From: Methylobacterium sp. SyP6R
GTDB taxonomy: Bacteria; Pseudomonadota; Alphaproteobacteria; Rhizobiales; Beijerinckiaceae
DNA length: 64,000 nt
Assembly (NCBI RefSeq): GCF_019216885.1
Contig: NZ_JAAQRC020000001.1
Location: 3,330,501 to 3,394,500, forward strand
Direction: 5' to 3'
This document shows, piece after piece, positions 18,956 to 27,007 of this stretch. Below the pieces are notes generated by a model. It had not been told where the DNA came from. It did no database searches and saw nothing but the letters and a program-made list of their open reading frames with translations. The position numbers and the translations under genes were made by a program. Position 1 is the first letter of the stretch. Every line of letters starts with the position of its first letter.

Positions 18956-19855
18956 TCAGGGCTTCGACGCCGCGCGCGGGCCCGCCGGCCTGATCGGCAG
19001 CGCCCGTTCCAGCAGTCCGTCGCCGAACAGGTCGCGAAACCCCAGATGCGGCATGTGGGCGTAGCCGATATGGCAACGGCACTGGGCGAGCGGGCAGGGG
19101 CGCGGCGCCAGGACGGCGTCGAAATCCGGGTCGTAGAGGTTGCCGATCCGGGTCTTGACGCTGTGGCAGCGGCGGACCTCGCCGTCGCCGTCGACGCTGA
19201 TGACGCTCTCGCCGGTGGCGCAGGCCCGGCCGCGGCTGCGGATGCCGGCCCGGTTGATGCCAAACAGCGGGTCGATCGCCTGGAGGAGCGCCAGGTCGTC
19301 CTCGGCGTAATGGTTCGGGCCCTCGTCCCGATAGGCATTGATCCAGAGATAGATCTCGGGGCGCAAGGCCGCGCGGAGCGCCGTGATGCTTGGCAAGTGC
19401 TCGCGCTTGCCCACCACTCCGACGCTGTAGCTGACGCCGCGCTCGTCGAGGGCGGCGCAGCGGGCAAGGAAGCGGTCGAGGGAGGTCTCGCCCGGGTGGA
19501 AGGTGCACCAGAACGCGATGCGCGAAGGCTCGCAGGCATCGAGCCAGCCGGTCGGCCAGGACAGGTTGGTCTGCGCGGCGACCCGGCGCACCTGCGGCAT
19601 CCGGCTCAACTCGGCCATCGCCCGCCGGTAGGCGGGGCGGATCAGGGCCTCGCCCCAGGGCGTGAACAGGATGCCGAGGCTGCGCCGCGCCTGCCCGCCC
19701 ACCCAGTCGACGAAGCGGGCGAGCTGCCGGGCGTCCCGCCGCAGGGTCTCGCGGCTGTCGCGCCGCTTGGCGAAGGGACAGTAGGGGCAGGCGTAGTTGC
19801 AGCTCGCGAGCGGGCCCCGGTACAGGATGTCGAGGTGACGGCTCACGGCGTTCAC
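18956..19855 (-). CDS. STM4011-family radical SAM protein
   Basis: A 299-residue radical SAM enzyme with the cluster motif CNYACPYC (Cys19, Cys23, Cys26), starting at a GTG that overlaps the upstream stop by 4 bases. The C-terminal third holds further cysteines (RGRACATGE, RRCHS, PCPLAQCRCHIGY), suggesting an auxiliary iron-sulfur cluster as in SPASM or twitch proteins that act on peptides or proteins. The match to the family named after Salmonella STM4011 rests on gene order and motifs recognised by eye. Substrate and product are unknown. It is the last gene of a seven-gene co-directed cluster. Confidence 0.85.
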   Translation of the reverse strand: MNAVSRHLDILYRGPLASCNYACPYCPFAKRRDSRETLRRDARQLARFVDWVGGQARRSLGILFTPWGEALIRPAYRRAMAELSRMPQVRRVAAQTNLSWPTGWLDACEPSRIAFWCTFHPGETSLDRFLARCAALDERGVSYSVGVVGKREHLPSITALRAALRPEIYLWINAYRDEGPNHYAEDDLALLQAIDPLFGINRAGIRSRGRACATGESVISVDGDGEVRRCHSVKTRIGNLYDPDFDAVLAPRPCPLAQCRCHIGYAHMPHLGFRDLFGDGLLERALPIRPAGPRAASKP

Positions 19856-21183
19856 CGGAGCGCGAAGGCGCGCATCCGCTCGCGCGTGCCCGCGGCCTGG
19901 AGCCGGGGGCCGATCGCGTCCGAGCGTTCGAGGCCCGCTTCGGTGAGGGTGAGGGTACCGCCATCGAGCGTGGCGAGACCCGCCTCGACGAGGCTCGCCA
20001 GTTCCGGCAGGTCGTCGAGGAGCGCCGTGCCGAACCGCCCGGCATAGGCAAGCAGGGACAGGCCGGCCGACTGGAGCAGGTGCATCAGCACGAAGCGGCG
20101 GCGCCGATCCTCGTCGTCGAGCCGGGCGCCGTAATCGGCCCGTCCATGCCGGACGGCATCGCGGGCGACGTAATCGGCGACGATCTCGGCGATGCCGGCC
20201 TGGCCCACCGCGTAGGGCGTCGAGTAGTGCAGGGCGGCGGTGTAGGAGCGCGCGCCGGCCCCGAGCCCCACCATGCCGTCGCGGGCGCAATCGTAGGCGG
20301 GGCCCCAGGTCGCCTCGGGCCCGCGCCGGAACATCCGCATCGAGACCTGGGCGTAGCCGGCAGCGCGGAGCCGGTCGCGGGCGGCGCGGTAGATCGCCAG
20401 GCGGCGCACGTCCCAGGCGCCGTCGCCCTCGACGGCGCCGTCGCGCCGGCCGAGCCCGGTCAGCGGCCGGACGTAGAGGGGATAGAGGAACAGTTCCTCC
20501 GGCTCCCAGGCCAGCGCGGCCTCGACCGAGTCGAGGAAGCGCGCGGGCGTCTGCCCGGCGGCGCCGTAGATCAGGTCGATGTTGAGCACCGGGATGCGTG
20601 CGTCGCGGATCGCCCGGAGCGCGGCCTCGACGGCGTCGCGCGATTGCGGCCGGCCCATCGCCCGGGTCTCGTCGCCGCGGAACGATTCGACCCCGATGCT
20701 GACGCGCTCGACGCCGTGCGCCCGCAGCACGGCGAGGCGGTCCGGCGTGGTCGTGCCGGGCGCGGTCTCGACCGAGGTCGGGATCAGGGTCGGCGAGGCC
20801 GCGAAGGTCGTCCGCAGGTCGTAAAACAGACGGTCGAGGTCGGACGGATCGAGGAAGGTCGGGGTGCCGCCGCCGATCGCCATCCGGGCGACCTGGAGGG
20901 TGCCGAGCTGATCGGCGACCGTCTCGGCCTGGAGCCGCAGGGCATCGAGATAGGGTCCGACACGTCCCTCGCCCCGGGTCAGGGTGAACAGATTGCAGAA
21001 GCCGCAGCGCATCGGGCAGAACGGGATGTGGACGTAGAGGAACAGTCCGGTCTTCGGCTCCTCCGCCCACACCTCGCGCAGGGGCACCGGCCGGGTCAGC
21101 GGCCGGTAGGCGGTCTTGTGCGGATAGGCATATTGGTAACCGCCATAGACCGGCCCGGCGAGGATCGCCGCCGCGTGGCTCAT
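19852..21183 (-). CDS. STM4012-family radical SAM protein (HemN/HemW-like)
   Basis: A 443-residue radical SAM protein resembling the coproporphyrinogen dehydrogenase (HemN/HemW) group. The cluster motif is CPMRCGFC (Cys56, Cys60, Cys63), preceded by LFLYVHIPF, and IGGGTPTFLDPSDL follows near residue 100. The C-terminal part carries a HemN-like helical region. In this family it is not thought to be the haem enzyme itself: gene context is always the STM4011-4015 set. It overlaps both neighbours by 4 bases (ATGA with the hydrolase gene, GTGA with the STM4011-type gene), implying translational coupling. Confidence 0.88.
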   Translation of the reverse strand: MSHAAAILAGPVYGGYQYAYPHKTAYRPLTRPVPLREVWAEEPKTGLFLYVHIPFCPMRCGFCNLFTLTRGEGRVGPYLDALRLQAETVADQLGTLQVARMAIGGGTPTFLDPSDLDRLFYDLRTTFAASPTLIPTSVETAPGTTTPDRLAVLRAHGVERVSIGVESFRGDETRAMGRPQSRDAVEAALRAIRDARIPVLNIDLIYGAAGQTPARFLDSVEAALAWEPEELFLYPLYVRPLTGLGRRDGAVEGDGAWDVRRLAIYRAARDRLRAAGYAQVSMRMFRRGPEATWGPAYDCARDGMVGLGAGARSYTAALHYSTPYAVGQAGIAEIVADYVARDAVRHGRADYGARLDDEDRRRRFVLMHLLQSAGLSLLAYAGRFGTALLDDLPELASLVEAGLATLDGGTLTLTEAGLERSDAIGPRLQAAGTRERMRAFALR

Positions 21184-21986
21184 CGCATGCCCTCCAGGAT
21201 GAATTCGGCGTAGGGCACGTCCCAGACCGACGGATGGGCGAGGCGGTGCCCGTGATAGCCGTCCTCGCCGAAGGCGGTGCCGTGATCCGCGCAGACGATG
21301 CAGAGGGCGGGAGCCCGCCGCCCGAGGGCCGCGAAGAGTGCGCCCAGGGCGCCGTCGGCATGGGCGAGGGCGGCCTCTTGCGTCTCGGGGCTCTCCCGTC
21401 TCGCCCCGGGCCGGTAGTGGCGGGTCGGGGCGTGGGTCGCCGAGACGTTGACGAACAGGAACAGGCGCCGCTCCGGGGGCAGGGCCGCGATCCGCTCGAC
21501 CGCGAGGCCGACCTGCGCGCCGGTCGAGTCGCGCGCCTGCACGCCGAAGCCGGGACGCCAGTGGCTTTCCAAGAACAGGCCCGGCAGCACGCGTCCCAGG
21601 GCCGTCCGCTGGTTGAAGAAGCCGACGCCGCCGATGCAGAGCGTGTGGTAGCCGCGCCCGGCAAGCCCCGAGACGATGTCGGGCGCGTCGAACACGGCGG
21701 TGTCCGGCCCGGTGGTACGGCTGCCCTCGAAGGCCAGCGCGAACAGGCGCGGATGGGGCCCAGGTGCGGCGGGCGTCGGCAGGAAGCCGGCGAGGATCGC
21801 CTGGTGGGCGGCGTAGGTGAAGCTGCCCGGCGCATGGCGGCGCTCCCAGGCCCCGCCGGGCAGGAGGCGCGCGAGGTTCGGCGTCCGGCCCGCCGCGAGC
21901 GCGGCCTCCGCCACGTCGTAGCGGAGCGAATCGAGTGTCACGAGCAGGATGTCGTGCGTGCCCACAAGGTCGGCGGCCCGGATCAC
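21180..21986 (-). CDS. STM4013/SEN3800-family hydrolase
   Basis: A 268-residue protein of the alkaline phosphatase/sulfatase/phosphoglycerol-transferase superfamily, from a GTG start overlapping the upstream stop. The N-terminal metal-site strand reads ILLVTLDSLRYDVAE (about residues 13-27) and the C-terminal metal site is CADHGTAFGEDGYHGHR (about 233-249), so the metal ligands look intact. No signal peptide or membrane segment is seen, so it is probably cytoplasmic, unlike many relatives. It could remove or transfer a phospho or sulfo group; the substrate is not known. Confidence 0.85.
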   Translation of the reverse strand: MIRAADLVGTHDILLVTLDSLRYDVAEAALAAGRTPNLARLLPGGAWERRHAPGSFTYAAHQAILAGFLPTPAAPGPHPRLFALAFEGSRTTGPDTAVFDAPDIVSGLAGRGYHTLCIGGVGFFNQRTALGRVLPGLFLESHWRPGFGVQARDSTGAQVGLAVERIAALPPERRLFLFVNVSATHAPTRHYRPGARRESPETQEAALAHADGALGALFAALGRRAPALCIVCADHGTAFGEDGYHGHRLAHPSVWDVPYAEFILEGMR

Positions 21987-23125
21987 GCGGCAAGCCCCAG
22001 CGAGCGGCGCCCGGCGATCCAGGCGGGCAGGCACGCGACCTGCCAGCCATAGGGGTCGTGCCCCGCGAAGGCGACGCGGCGGATCAGGTCGCCGAAGGCG
22101 TTCGCCTCGAAGAAGACGTGACGGCGCAAGCCCACCGTGAGCGCGACGTCGAAGGCGACGTGGAGATTGCCGGGAAGACGAGCGGCGAAGCGGCGGCAAT
22201 CCGCCAGCATCGCCTCCCAGGCGGCGGGCGGGGCGAGCGCCCGCAACACCTCCGCATCGGCCCGGCGCCCGCCGAGATCGAGGTTGGTGATCGGCCCGTC
22301 GGCGAGGCGCAGGACGATGTGGGCCGGCTCGCCCGCCACCACCAGCACCCGCAGGTCGCACGGGCGCCCGCCGATCGCCGCCTTGGGCACCCATCGCTCG
22401 ACATGCGTGTCCTGCGCCAGGATCGCGTCGACGAGGGCGACGGCTTGCGGCCCGCGCAGGCGCCGCAGCCGGTGGGTGTGGTGCAGCGTGCCGTCGCCGG
22501 GCGCGTGCTCGGCGCAGGAGAGCGCCACGATGTCGTTGCCGGCGACCGCGAGCGCGACGATGCCCGCCGCCCCCGAGCCGTAGCGCGGCTTGACGAAGAC
22601 CCGGGAGAGCCCGGCCGCCCGCATCGCCGCGCGCAAGGCCTCGAAATCGTCCACCGGCGGCAGCGCCCGCGGCACCGGCAGCCCCGCCGCCCGCATGGCG
22701 TCGTGGCAGGCGCGCTTGTCGTAGAGCAGGGCGACCGCGGCGGCGTCGTGGGTCATGGCGACCCCGGGCGGCAGGATCCGCCGGGCGAGGCGAATCGCCG
22801 CCGCCAGCCCGCTCTGCACGGCGTGGTCGGGACGCAGCCGCGTGCCTGCATCGCTCCCCGCTTCTTCGTCGGCGCCGGCGAGGCGCAGGAGCGCCCGGCG
22901 GATGCGCAGGCTCCCTCCGGGGGATTCGAGGCGCAGGACACCGCATCCCTCCGGGAAAAGGCCGGCGAGCCGGTCCGGCGCCTCGGCGAAGCGGGCATAG
23001 TCGAGGACGTGGGCGGGCGGCAGCCCGGCCCGGACCAGGGCGGCGTTGAACCCCTCCGCGCGCTCGCCATCCCCTTCCCCGAGGATGACGGAGGGCGCGA
23101 GCGGGGAGCCGGCGGGAACCGTCAT
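21983..23125 (-). CDS. STM4014-family protein (ATP-grasp-like)
   Basis: A 380-residue protein with ATP-grasp features: FVKPRYGSGAAGIVALA in the middle (nucleotide-binding Lys and small-residue loop) and HVFFEANAFGDLIRRVAF near the C terminus, where the Glu and Asn would be metal ligands. ATP-grasp enzymes usually join a carboxylate to an amine or thiol through an acyl-phosphate. The first about 120 residues are a variable domain. Overlaps of 4 bases with both neighbours tie it into the operon. No known substrate. Confidence 0.82.
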   Translation of the reverse strand: MTVPAGSPLAPSVILGEGDGERAEGFNAALVRAGLPPAHVLDYARFAEAPDRLAGLFPEGCGVLRLESPGGSLRIRRALLRLAGADEEAGSDAGTRLRPDHAVQSGLAAAIRLARRILPPGVAMTHDAAAVALLYDKRACHDAMRAAGLPVPRALPPVDDFEALRAAMRAAGLSRVFVKPRYGSGAAGIVALAVAGNDIVALSCAEHAPGDGTLHHTHRLRRLRGPQAVALVDAILAQDTHVERWVPKAAIGGRPCDLRVLVVAGEPAHIVLRLADGPITNLDLGGRRADAEVLRALAPPAAWEAMLADCRRFAARLPGNLHVAFDVALTVGLRRHVFFEANAFGDLIRRVAFAGHDPYGWQVACLPAWIAGRRSLGLAA

Positions 23126-24048
23126 TCCGAGACGGCGATGCTGCGGTAGATCGTGCCGCCGTATTCCTCCTCCTCCTGCCGGTCGGAGAGATCGACCGCC
23201 GGCCCGAGCGTCTCGAGCCGCCCTGTCGTGGGGTCGGTGAGGAAGTGGTGGTGCAGGTCGAGCCGGGACAGGCGCGCGACCGCGGGCGAGGCCAGCAGCG
23301 CCTCGGCGCCCCGGTCGGTGAGGTTGCCGAGCGACAGATCGAGGGTGGTGATCCGCTCCAGCAAAGGCGCCTGGGCGAGCGCGACGGCGAGGTCGTCGGC
23401 ATAGGCGCAGTCGCGTAACGCCAGGGTTTCGAGCTTCGGGAACAGCCGGCCGGCGAAGAGGTCGGCGAAGTCGTCCGGCGTGGTGTCGCCGCCGTATTCC
23501 TCGGTGCCGAGCCAGAGTTCGAGGTGGCGCAGTTCCGGCGCCCCGGCGGCAAGCGCGTCCCGCACCGCCCGGCGCGGCAGCCCGCCCGATTCGAGGATCA
23601 GGGCCGTCAGGTGCGGCGCCTCGAACCGGCCGAGGGCCAGGTCGGTGCCGCCGCGCACCTGCAGGTGCTCCAGGTTCGGGAAGGCGGGCCAGAGCGCCGA
23701 CAGGTCGCTCTGGTTGATCCAGGAGATCTCGTTCTCCTCCGAGACGATGTCGCCGAGGAAGAGCGCGCGCAGGTTGGGGACGCGCTCGGCATAGGTCACC
23801 AGCGCCTCGACGACCTCCTGGGACGAGCCTTGCGAGTCATCGCCCTGCCAGTAGCCGATGACGATGGCGTCGGTCGCCTCGATTCCGGGGAGACCTGCGT
23901 AACTCGCGAGCAGCATCGGGACGCTGTCCTCGGAGTCGTACTCGATGCGGAAGCGCGGCACGGCGCGGGCGACGTCCCACGCCTCGGTCCCGCTCTGGAA
24001 GTCCTCGACCGGCTTGCCGAAGAAGGTGGTCAGGTTCTCGTAGGGCAT
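23122..24048 (-). CDS. STM4015-family leucine-rich-repeat protein
   Basis: A 308-residue protein starting MPYENLTTFFGKPVEDF, with leucine-rich-repeat-like units from about residue 90 onward (PNLRALFLGDI, PNLEHLQVRGG, PHLTALILESG, PELRHLELWLG, PKLETLALRDC, ERITTLDLSLG). The tail after the repeats is acidic and Tyr/Gly-containing (EEEEYGGTIYRS) and ends IAVSE. No catalytic residues are evident, so it may be a scaffold or the protein acted on by the enzymes encoded downstream. It overlaps the ATP-grasp-like gene by 4 bases. Confidence 0.85.
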   Translation of the reverse strand: MPYENLTTFFGKPVEDFQSGTEAWDVARAVPRFRIEYDSEDSVPMLLASYAGLPGIEATDAIVIGYWQGDDSQGSSQEVVEALVTYAERVPNLRALFLGDIVSEENEISWINQSDLSALWPAFPNLEHLQVRGGTDLALGRFEAPHLTALILESGGLPRRAVRDALAAGAPELRHLELWLGTEEYGGDTTPDDFADLFAGRLFPKLETLALRDCAYADDLAVALAQAPLLERITTLDLSLGNLTDRGAEALLASPAVARLSRLDLHHHFLTDPTTGRLETLGPAVDLSDRQEEEEYGGTIYRSIAVSE

Positions 24049-24102
24049 GGTCCCGGCTCCTCGGGCACGATGTCAGGCAAAGGGGCGAGCGAGGTCGGGG
24101 GC

Positions 24103-25110
24103 TCAGGTCTCGACCAGCGGCGCGTAGTCGGCCGGGTCGTCGAAGCCCGCCGTCCAGGCCACGGCCTGGTGGCAGGTGGTCATGGTCGGCGGGACGCGCA
24201 GGAAGTAGCGCCGCTCGGTCGAGGGGCAGCCGACCGAGACGCAGACCAGGGGCTCGTCGTTCTCGAGCGTCACGCGCAGGAGCCGGCGCTCGCCGCCCGG
24301 GTCGTGGTCGGCATCGAGTTCCTCGGCCGCGGCCGCCGCCATGAAGGCCTCGAAGCCGAAGCGCTCCAGCATCACCCGCCGCCGCTCGGCGTTGCGCTCG
24401 GCCAGGATCTCGCCGATCCCGAGTTCGTGCGGCCGGAAGGCGATGCGGGCATCGACCGGCACGCCGCGCCAGCGCAGGCCGACCCCGTCGAGATGGGCCG
24501 GGAGCGCCGTGAGGCCCGAGCCGGCGACGTCGATCCACGAGGTGACGCGAAACCCTTCCGGGACGCGGTCGATCCGGCCGCAGCCGGCGATGTCGAGTTG
24601 CGCGACCGTTCCGCGCTCGGGCAGGGCGTCGATGAGCGCGCAGTCCCGCAGGTCGAGCCGGCCGCCGCGCAGGGCGAGATCGCCGGGCAGCCGGGCGAGC
24701 GCGGTGCAGCCCGCGAGATCGAGGAAGGCCGGCGACAGGCCGGGCGGCAGGCGCTCCAGGGCGAGGCAGTCGCGCAGGTCGACGATGCCGGCGCGCAAAT
24801 CCGCCGGCAGGGCCGTCAGCCGGTGGCAGCCGCGAGCCGAGAGCCGGTAATCGATGCGCACGCCGTCGGCGATGCGCGCGATCGCCCCGCCATCGAGCAC
24901 CATCTCGCGGCAGCGAAGTGCGCCGCCGATCTCCTCGATCCGGCTCTCGGGCGCCAGGATCCGGTGGCAGACGAGGCCGTCCGGCAGGGTCCGGGCGGCC
25001 TCGTTGCGCGGCATGTCGAGCCGGTCGAGCGGGGCGGCGGCCTCCAGCGGGCCAAGGGTCTCGTTCGGGCGCAGCACGCGCCGGGTGGCGGAGGGCGGTC
25101 GGCGGCTCAC
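24103..25110 (-). CDS. repeat protein with DUF6745-like C-terminal domain
   Basis: A 335-residue protein from a GTG start. Residues about 60-210 form short irregular repeats of the LDLRDC / LDLAGC type (IVDLRDCLALERLP, FLDLAGCTALARLP, RLDLRDCALIDALP), suggesting a solenoid similar to the LRR neighbour. The C-terminal part (VTLENDEPLVCVSVGCP, then RRYFLRVPPTMTTCHQAVAW) resembles DUF6745, a tentative match from memory. It starts 6 bases after the small upstream gene and 54 bases before the LRR gene on the same strand, so it appears to be part of the same operon. Function unknown. Confidence 0.75.
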   Translation of the reverse strand: MSRRPPSATRRVLRPNETLGPLEAAAPLDRLDMPRNEAARTLPDGLVCHRILAPESRIEEIGGALRCREMVLDGGAIARIADGVRIDYRLSARGCHRLTALPADLRAGIVDLRDCLALERLPPGLSPAFLDLAGCTALARLPGDLALRGGRLDLRDCALIDALPERGTVAQLDIAGCGRIDRVPEGFRVTSWIDVAGSGLTALPAHLDGVGLRWRGVPVDARIAFRPHELGIGEILAERNAERRRVMLERFGFEAFMAAAAAEELDADHDPGGERRLLRVTLENDEPLVCVSVGCPSTERRYFLRVPPTMTTCHQAVAWTAGFDDPADYAPLVET

Positions 25111-25116
25111 CGGCTT

Positions 25117-25413
25117 TCAGTCCTGCACGGTCACGATGCGCTCGGGCGTGTATTCGCGCTGCCGCCAGACCCGGTAGACGCCGCGCGCCAGCGTGATCGT
25201 GCCGTGCTCGTCGTGGACGACGCGGGCTCGCTCCGCCTGCACGTCGAGGTAGAAGCAGTTCTCGCCGGCGAACAGGGCGGCGGGATCGGCGACCCGGTGG
25301 CTGTGGCCGGTGATCTCGCCATGGGCGAGCACGGTGTGCGGCAGCGGCCGCTCGGCGGCCTCCTGCGGCAGCGCCGGAATTTCCTGGATGAAGATATCAC
25401 CCTGTCGCCACAT
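25117..25413 (-). CDS. small conserved protein with RQGD motif
   Basis: A 98-residue protein, first gene of the seven-gene cluster. It begins MWRQGDIFIQEIPALP and has VLAHGEITGHSHRV in the middle (residues about 28-41) and GVYRVWRQREYTPERIV near the end, the appearance of a small all-beta protein. Similar short proteins with an RQGD start and a GE(I/V)TGH(S/A)H core occur widely beside DUF6745-type proteins, by my recollection, without assigned function. No signal peptide. Start is the ATG at 25413. Confidence 0.72.
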   Translation of the reverse strand: MWRQGDIFIQEIPALPQEAAERPLPHTVLAHGEITGHSHRVADPAALFAGENCFYLDVQAERARVVHDEHGTITLARGVYRVWRQREYTPERIVTVQD

Positions 25414-25743
25414 GGCTGACTCCGCTGGTTGTCGAGAGCAGCGGCCGGCGATGGCGGCGGCTGTTCCTTATCCGGCTGATGATCGCAGGTGCGCGTTCGG
25501 TGAGGAGAAAGCCCCGATCGTCGAGGCCGTCGGAAATATTATTTGCCCGGAACGGTAGCCCGAGGGTCGACTTCCGGTCAACCATCATCGCGCGATGCGC
25601 GCAAGCGGCAGGTCATGCGACCGCAGCGCGAATGCCTGTCGCGCCCTTGCCGTCCCGCGCCGAGCTTGCGGCGGGCGGCTGCCGGGCGGACATACGGGAG
25701 GCACCGGGCGGGGCGCGCCGCTGCCCGATCGAGGAGAGGTGTG
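25414..25743. other. divergent intergenic region
   Basis: About 330 bases separate the seven-gene cluster (leftward) from the CoA-transferase gene (rightward). The middle (near 25525-25560) is locally AT-rich and probably holds a promoter. Short reading frames here lack coding character and no RNA gene or palindrome was recognised. A ribosome site (GAGGAGAGGTG) precedes the CoA-transferase ATG. Confidence 0.5.
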
Positions 25744-26976
25744 ATGCTGTTCAACCCCGACGACCTGCCGCTCGCCGGCATCCGCGTGCTCGACCTGTCG
25801 CGGGTGCTCGCCGGACCCTGGTGCGCGCAGGTGCTGGGCGATCTTGGCGCCGACGTCATCAAGGTCGAGCATCCCGAGCGCGGCGACGACACCCGCGACT
25901 GGGGCCTGAGGACCGGCGCGACCAACACCTCGTATTTCGACAGCGTGAACCGCAACAAGCGATCGATCGGCGTCGACCTCGCCGACCCGGACGGTCTCGC
26001 CCTGGTGCGGGACCTGGCCCGGCAGGCCGACGTGGTGGTGCAGAACTTCAAGACCGGCGGCGCCGACCGGCTCGGCCTCGGCTACGCGGCGCTCGCGGCC
26101 GAGAACCCGCGGCTGATCTACTGCTCGGTCTCGGGCTACCCCGCCGACGGGCCGGAAGCCGCGCGGCCGGGCTACGACCTCGTGGTGCAGGGCGAGGCGG
26201 GGCTGATGTCGCTCAACGGCGAGGCCGGGCGCCCGCCGCTCAAGTTCGGCATCGCGGCGGTCGACCTGTTCACCGGCCAATACGCCGCGCAGGCCGTGCT
26301 CGCCGCCCTGTTCCAGCGCGAGCGCACCGGGCGGGGCCGCCTGGTGGAACTCGCCCTGTTCGATTGCGGGCTGGCGATGACCTCGTATTACGGCCTCGAG
26401 ACGATGGTACGGGGGCACGATGCCGACCGCTTCGGCAACGCGCATCCGTCGATCGTGCCCTACGGCGTGTTCGAGACCGGCGATGGGCCGATCGTGCTGA
26501 CGGTGGGCAACAATGCGCAGTACCGCCGCTTCTGCGAGCAGGTGCTGGAGCGGCCCGACCTCGTCACCGATCCGCGTTTCGCCACCAATCTCGACCGTTC
26601 GAAGAACCGCGCCGTCTTCGTGCCGTTGATGGAGGCGGAGCTGGGCAAGCGGAGCCGGGCCGATCTCCTCGCCCGGCTCGCCGCCGCCGGCATCCCCTGC
26701 GGCGAGGTGCTGGGCCTGCACGAGGCGCTGACCTCGGAGCGGGCGCGGCGGGCCGGCCTCCTCCAGCCCCAGGGCGGGGAGGCGATCGCCGAGGCGCATG
26801 TCCTGGTGCCGCCCTACCGGCTCGACGGCCGCCGCCTGCCGGTGCGCCGCATGCCGCCGGCCCTCGGCGGCGCGGACGGCGAGATCCGCGAGAGCCTGGC
26901 CGCCGGCGAGGGGGGCGAATCGATCGGGGGAGTCCGCTCCCGTGGGCCCTGGCCGGCGACCGGCGCGGGATGCTAA
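25744..26976 (+). CDS. CaiB/BaiF-family (class III) CoA-transferase
   Basis: A 410-residue class III CoA-transferase, moving CoA between carboxylic acids through an aspartyl-CoA intermediate. Seen: LAGIRVLDLSRVLAGPWCAQ at the N terminus, LGDLGADVIKVEHPERGDD, VVQNFKTGGADRLGLGY, and VELALFDCGLAM where the Asp after LF is the likely catalytic residue (about 198). The start at 25744 has a strong ribosome site. The last about 40 residues are Gly/Arg-rich and not conserved. The substrate pair cannot be predicted. Followed 31 bases later by an OsmC gene, probably cotranscribed. Confidence 0.92.
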   Translation: MLFNPDDLPLAGIRVLDLSRVLAGPWCAQVLGDLGADVIKVEHPERGDDTRDWGLRTGATNTSYFDSVNRNKRSIGVDLADPDGLALVRDLARQADVVVQNFKTGGADRLGLGYAALAAENPRLIYCSVSGYPADGPEAARPGYDLVVQGEAGLMSLNGEAGRPPLKFGIAAVDLFTGQYAAQAVLAALFQRERTGRGRLVELALFDCGLAMTSYYGLETMVRGHDADRFGNAHPSIVPYGVFETGDGPIVLTVGNNAQYRRFCEQVLERPDLVTDPRFATNLDRSKNRAVFVPLMEAELGKRSRADLLARLAAAGIPCGEVLGLHEALTSERARRAGLLQPQGGEAIAEAHVLVPPYRLDGRRLPVRRMPPALGGADGEIRESLAAGEGGESIGGVRSRGPWPATGAGC

Positions 26977-27007
26977 GCCGTTCGCCCATAAACAGGGAGG
27001 ATACCCG

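Noticed and set aside
19852..21183. Assignment of the HemN-like protein as coproporphyrinogen III oxidase
   Set aside because: Its gene context and coupling fit the STM4012 family; HemN-type similarity is common among functionally unrelated radical SAM proteins.
18956..21835. Long minus frame of 959 residues extending upstream of the STM4011-type gene
   Set aside because: Only its last 299 residues are a real protein; the rest is an alternate frame of the STM4012- and STM4013-type genes.
23735..23750. A TTGATCCAGG sequence resembling the left half of the FixK-type box
   Set aside because: The right half does not match and it lies within the LRR coding sequence, far from a start.
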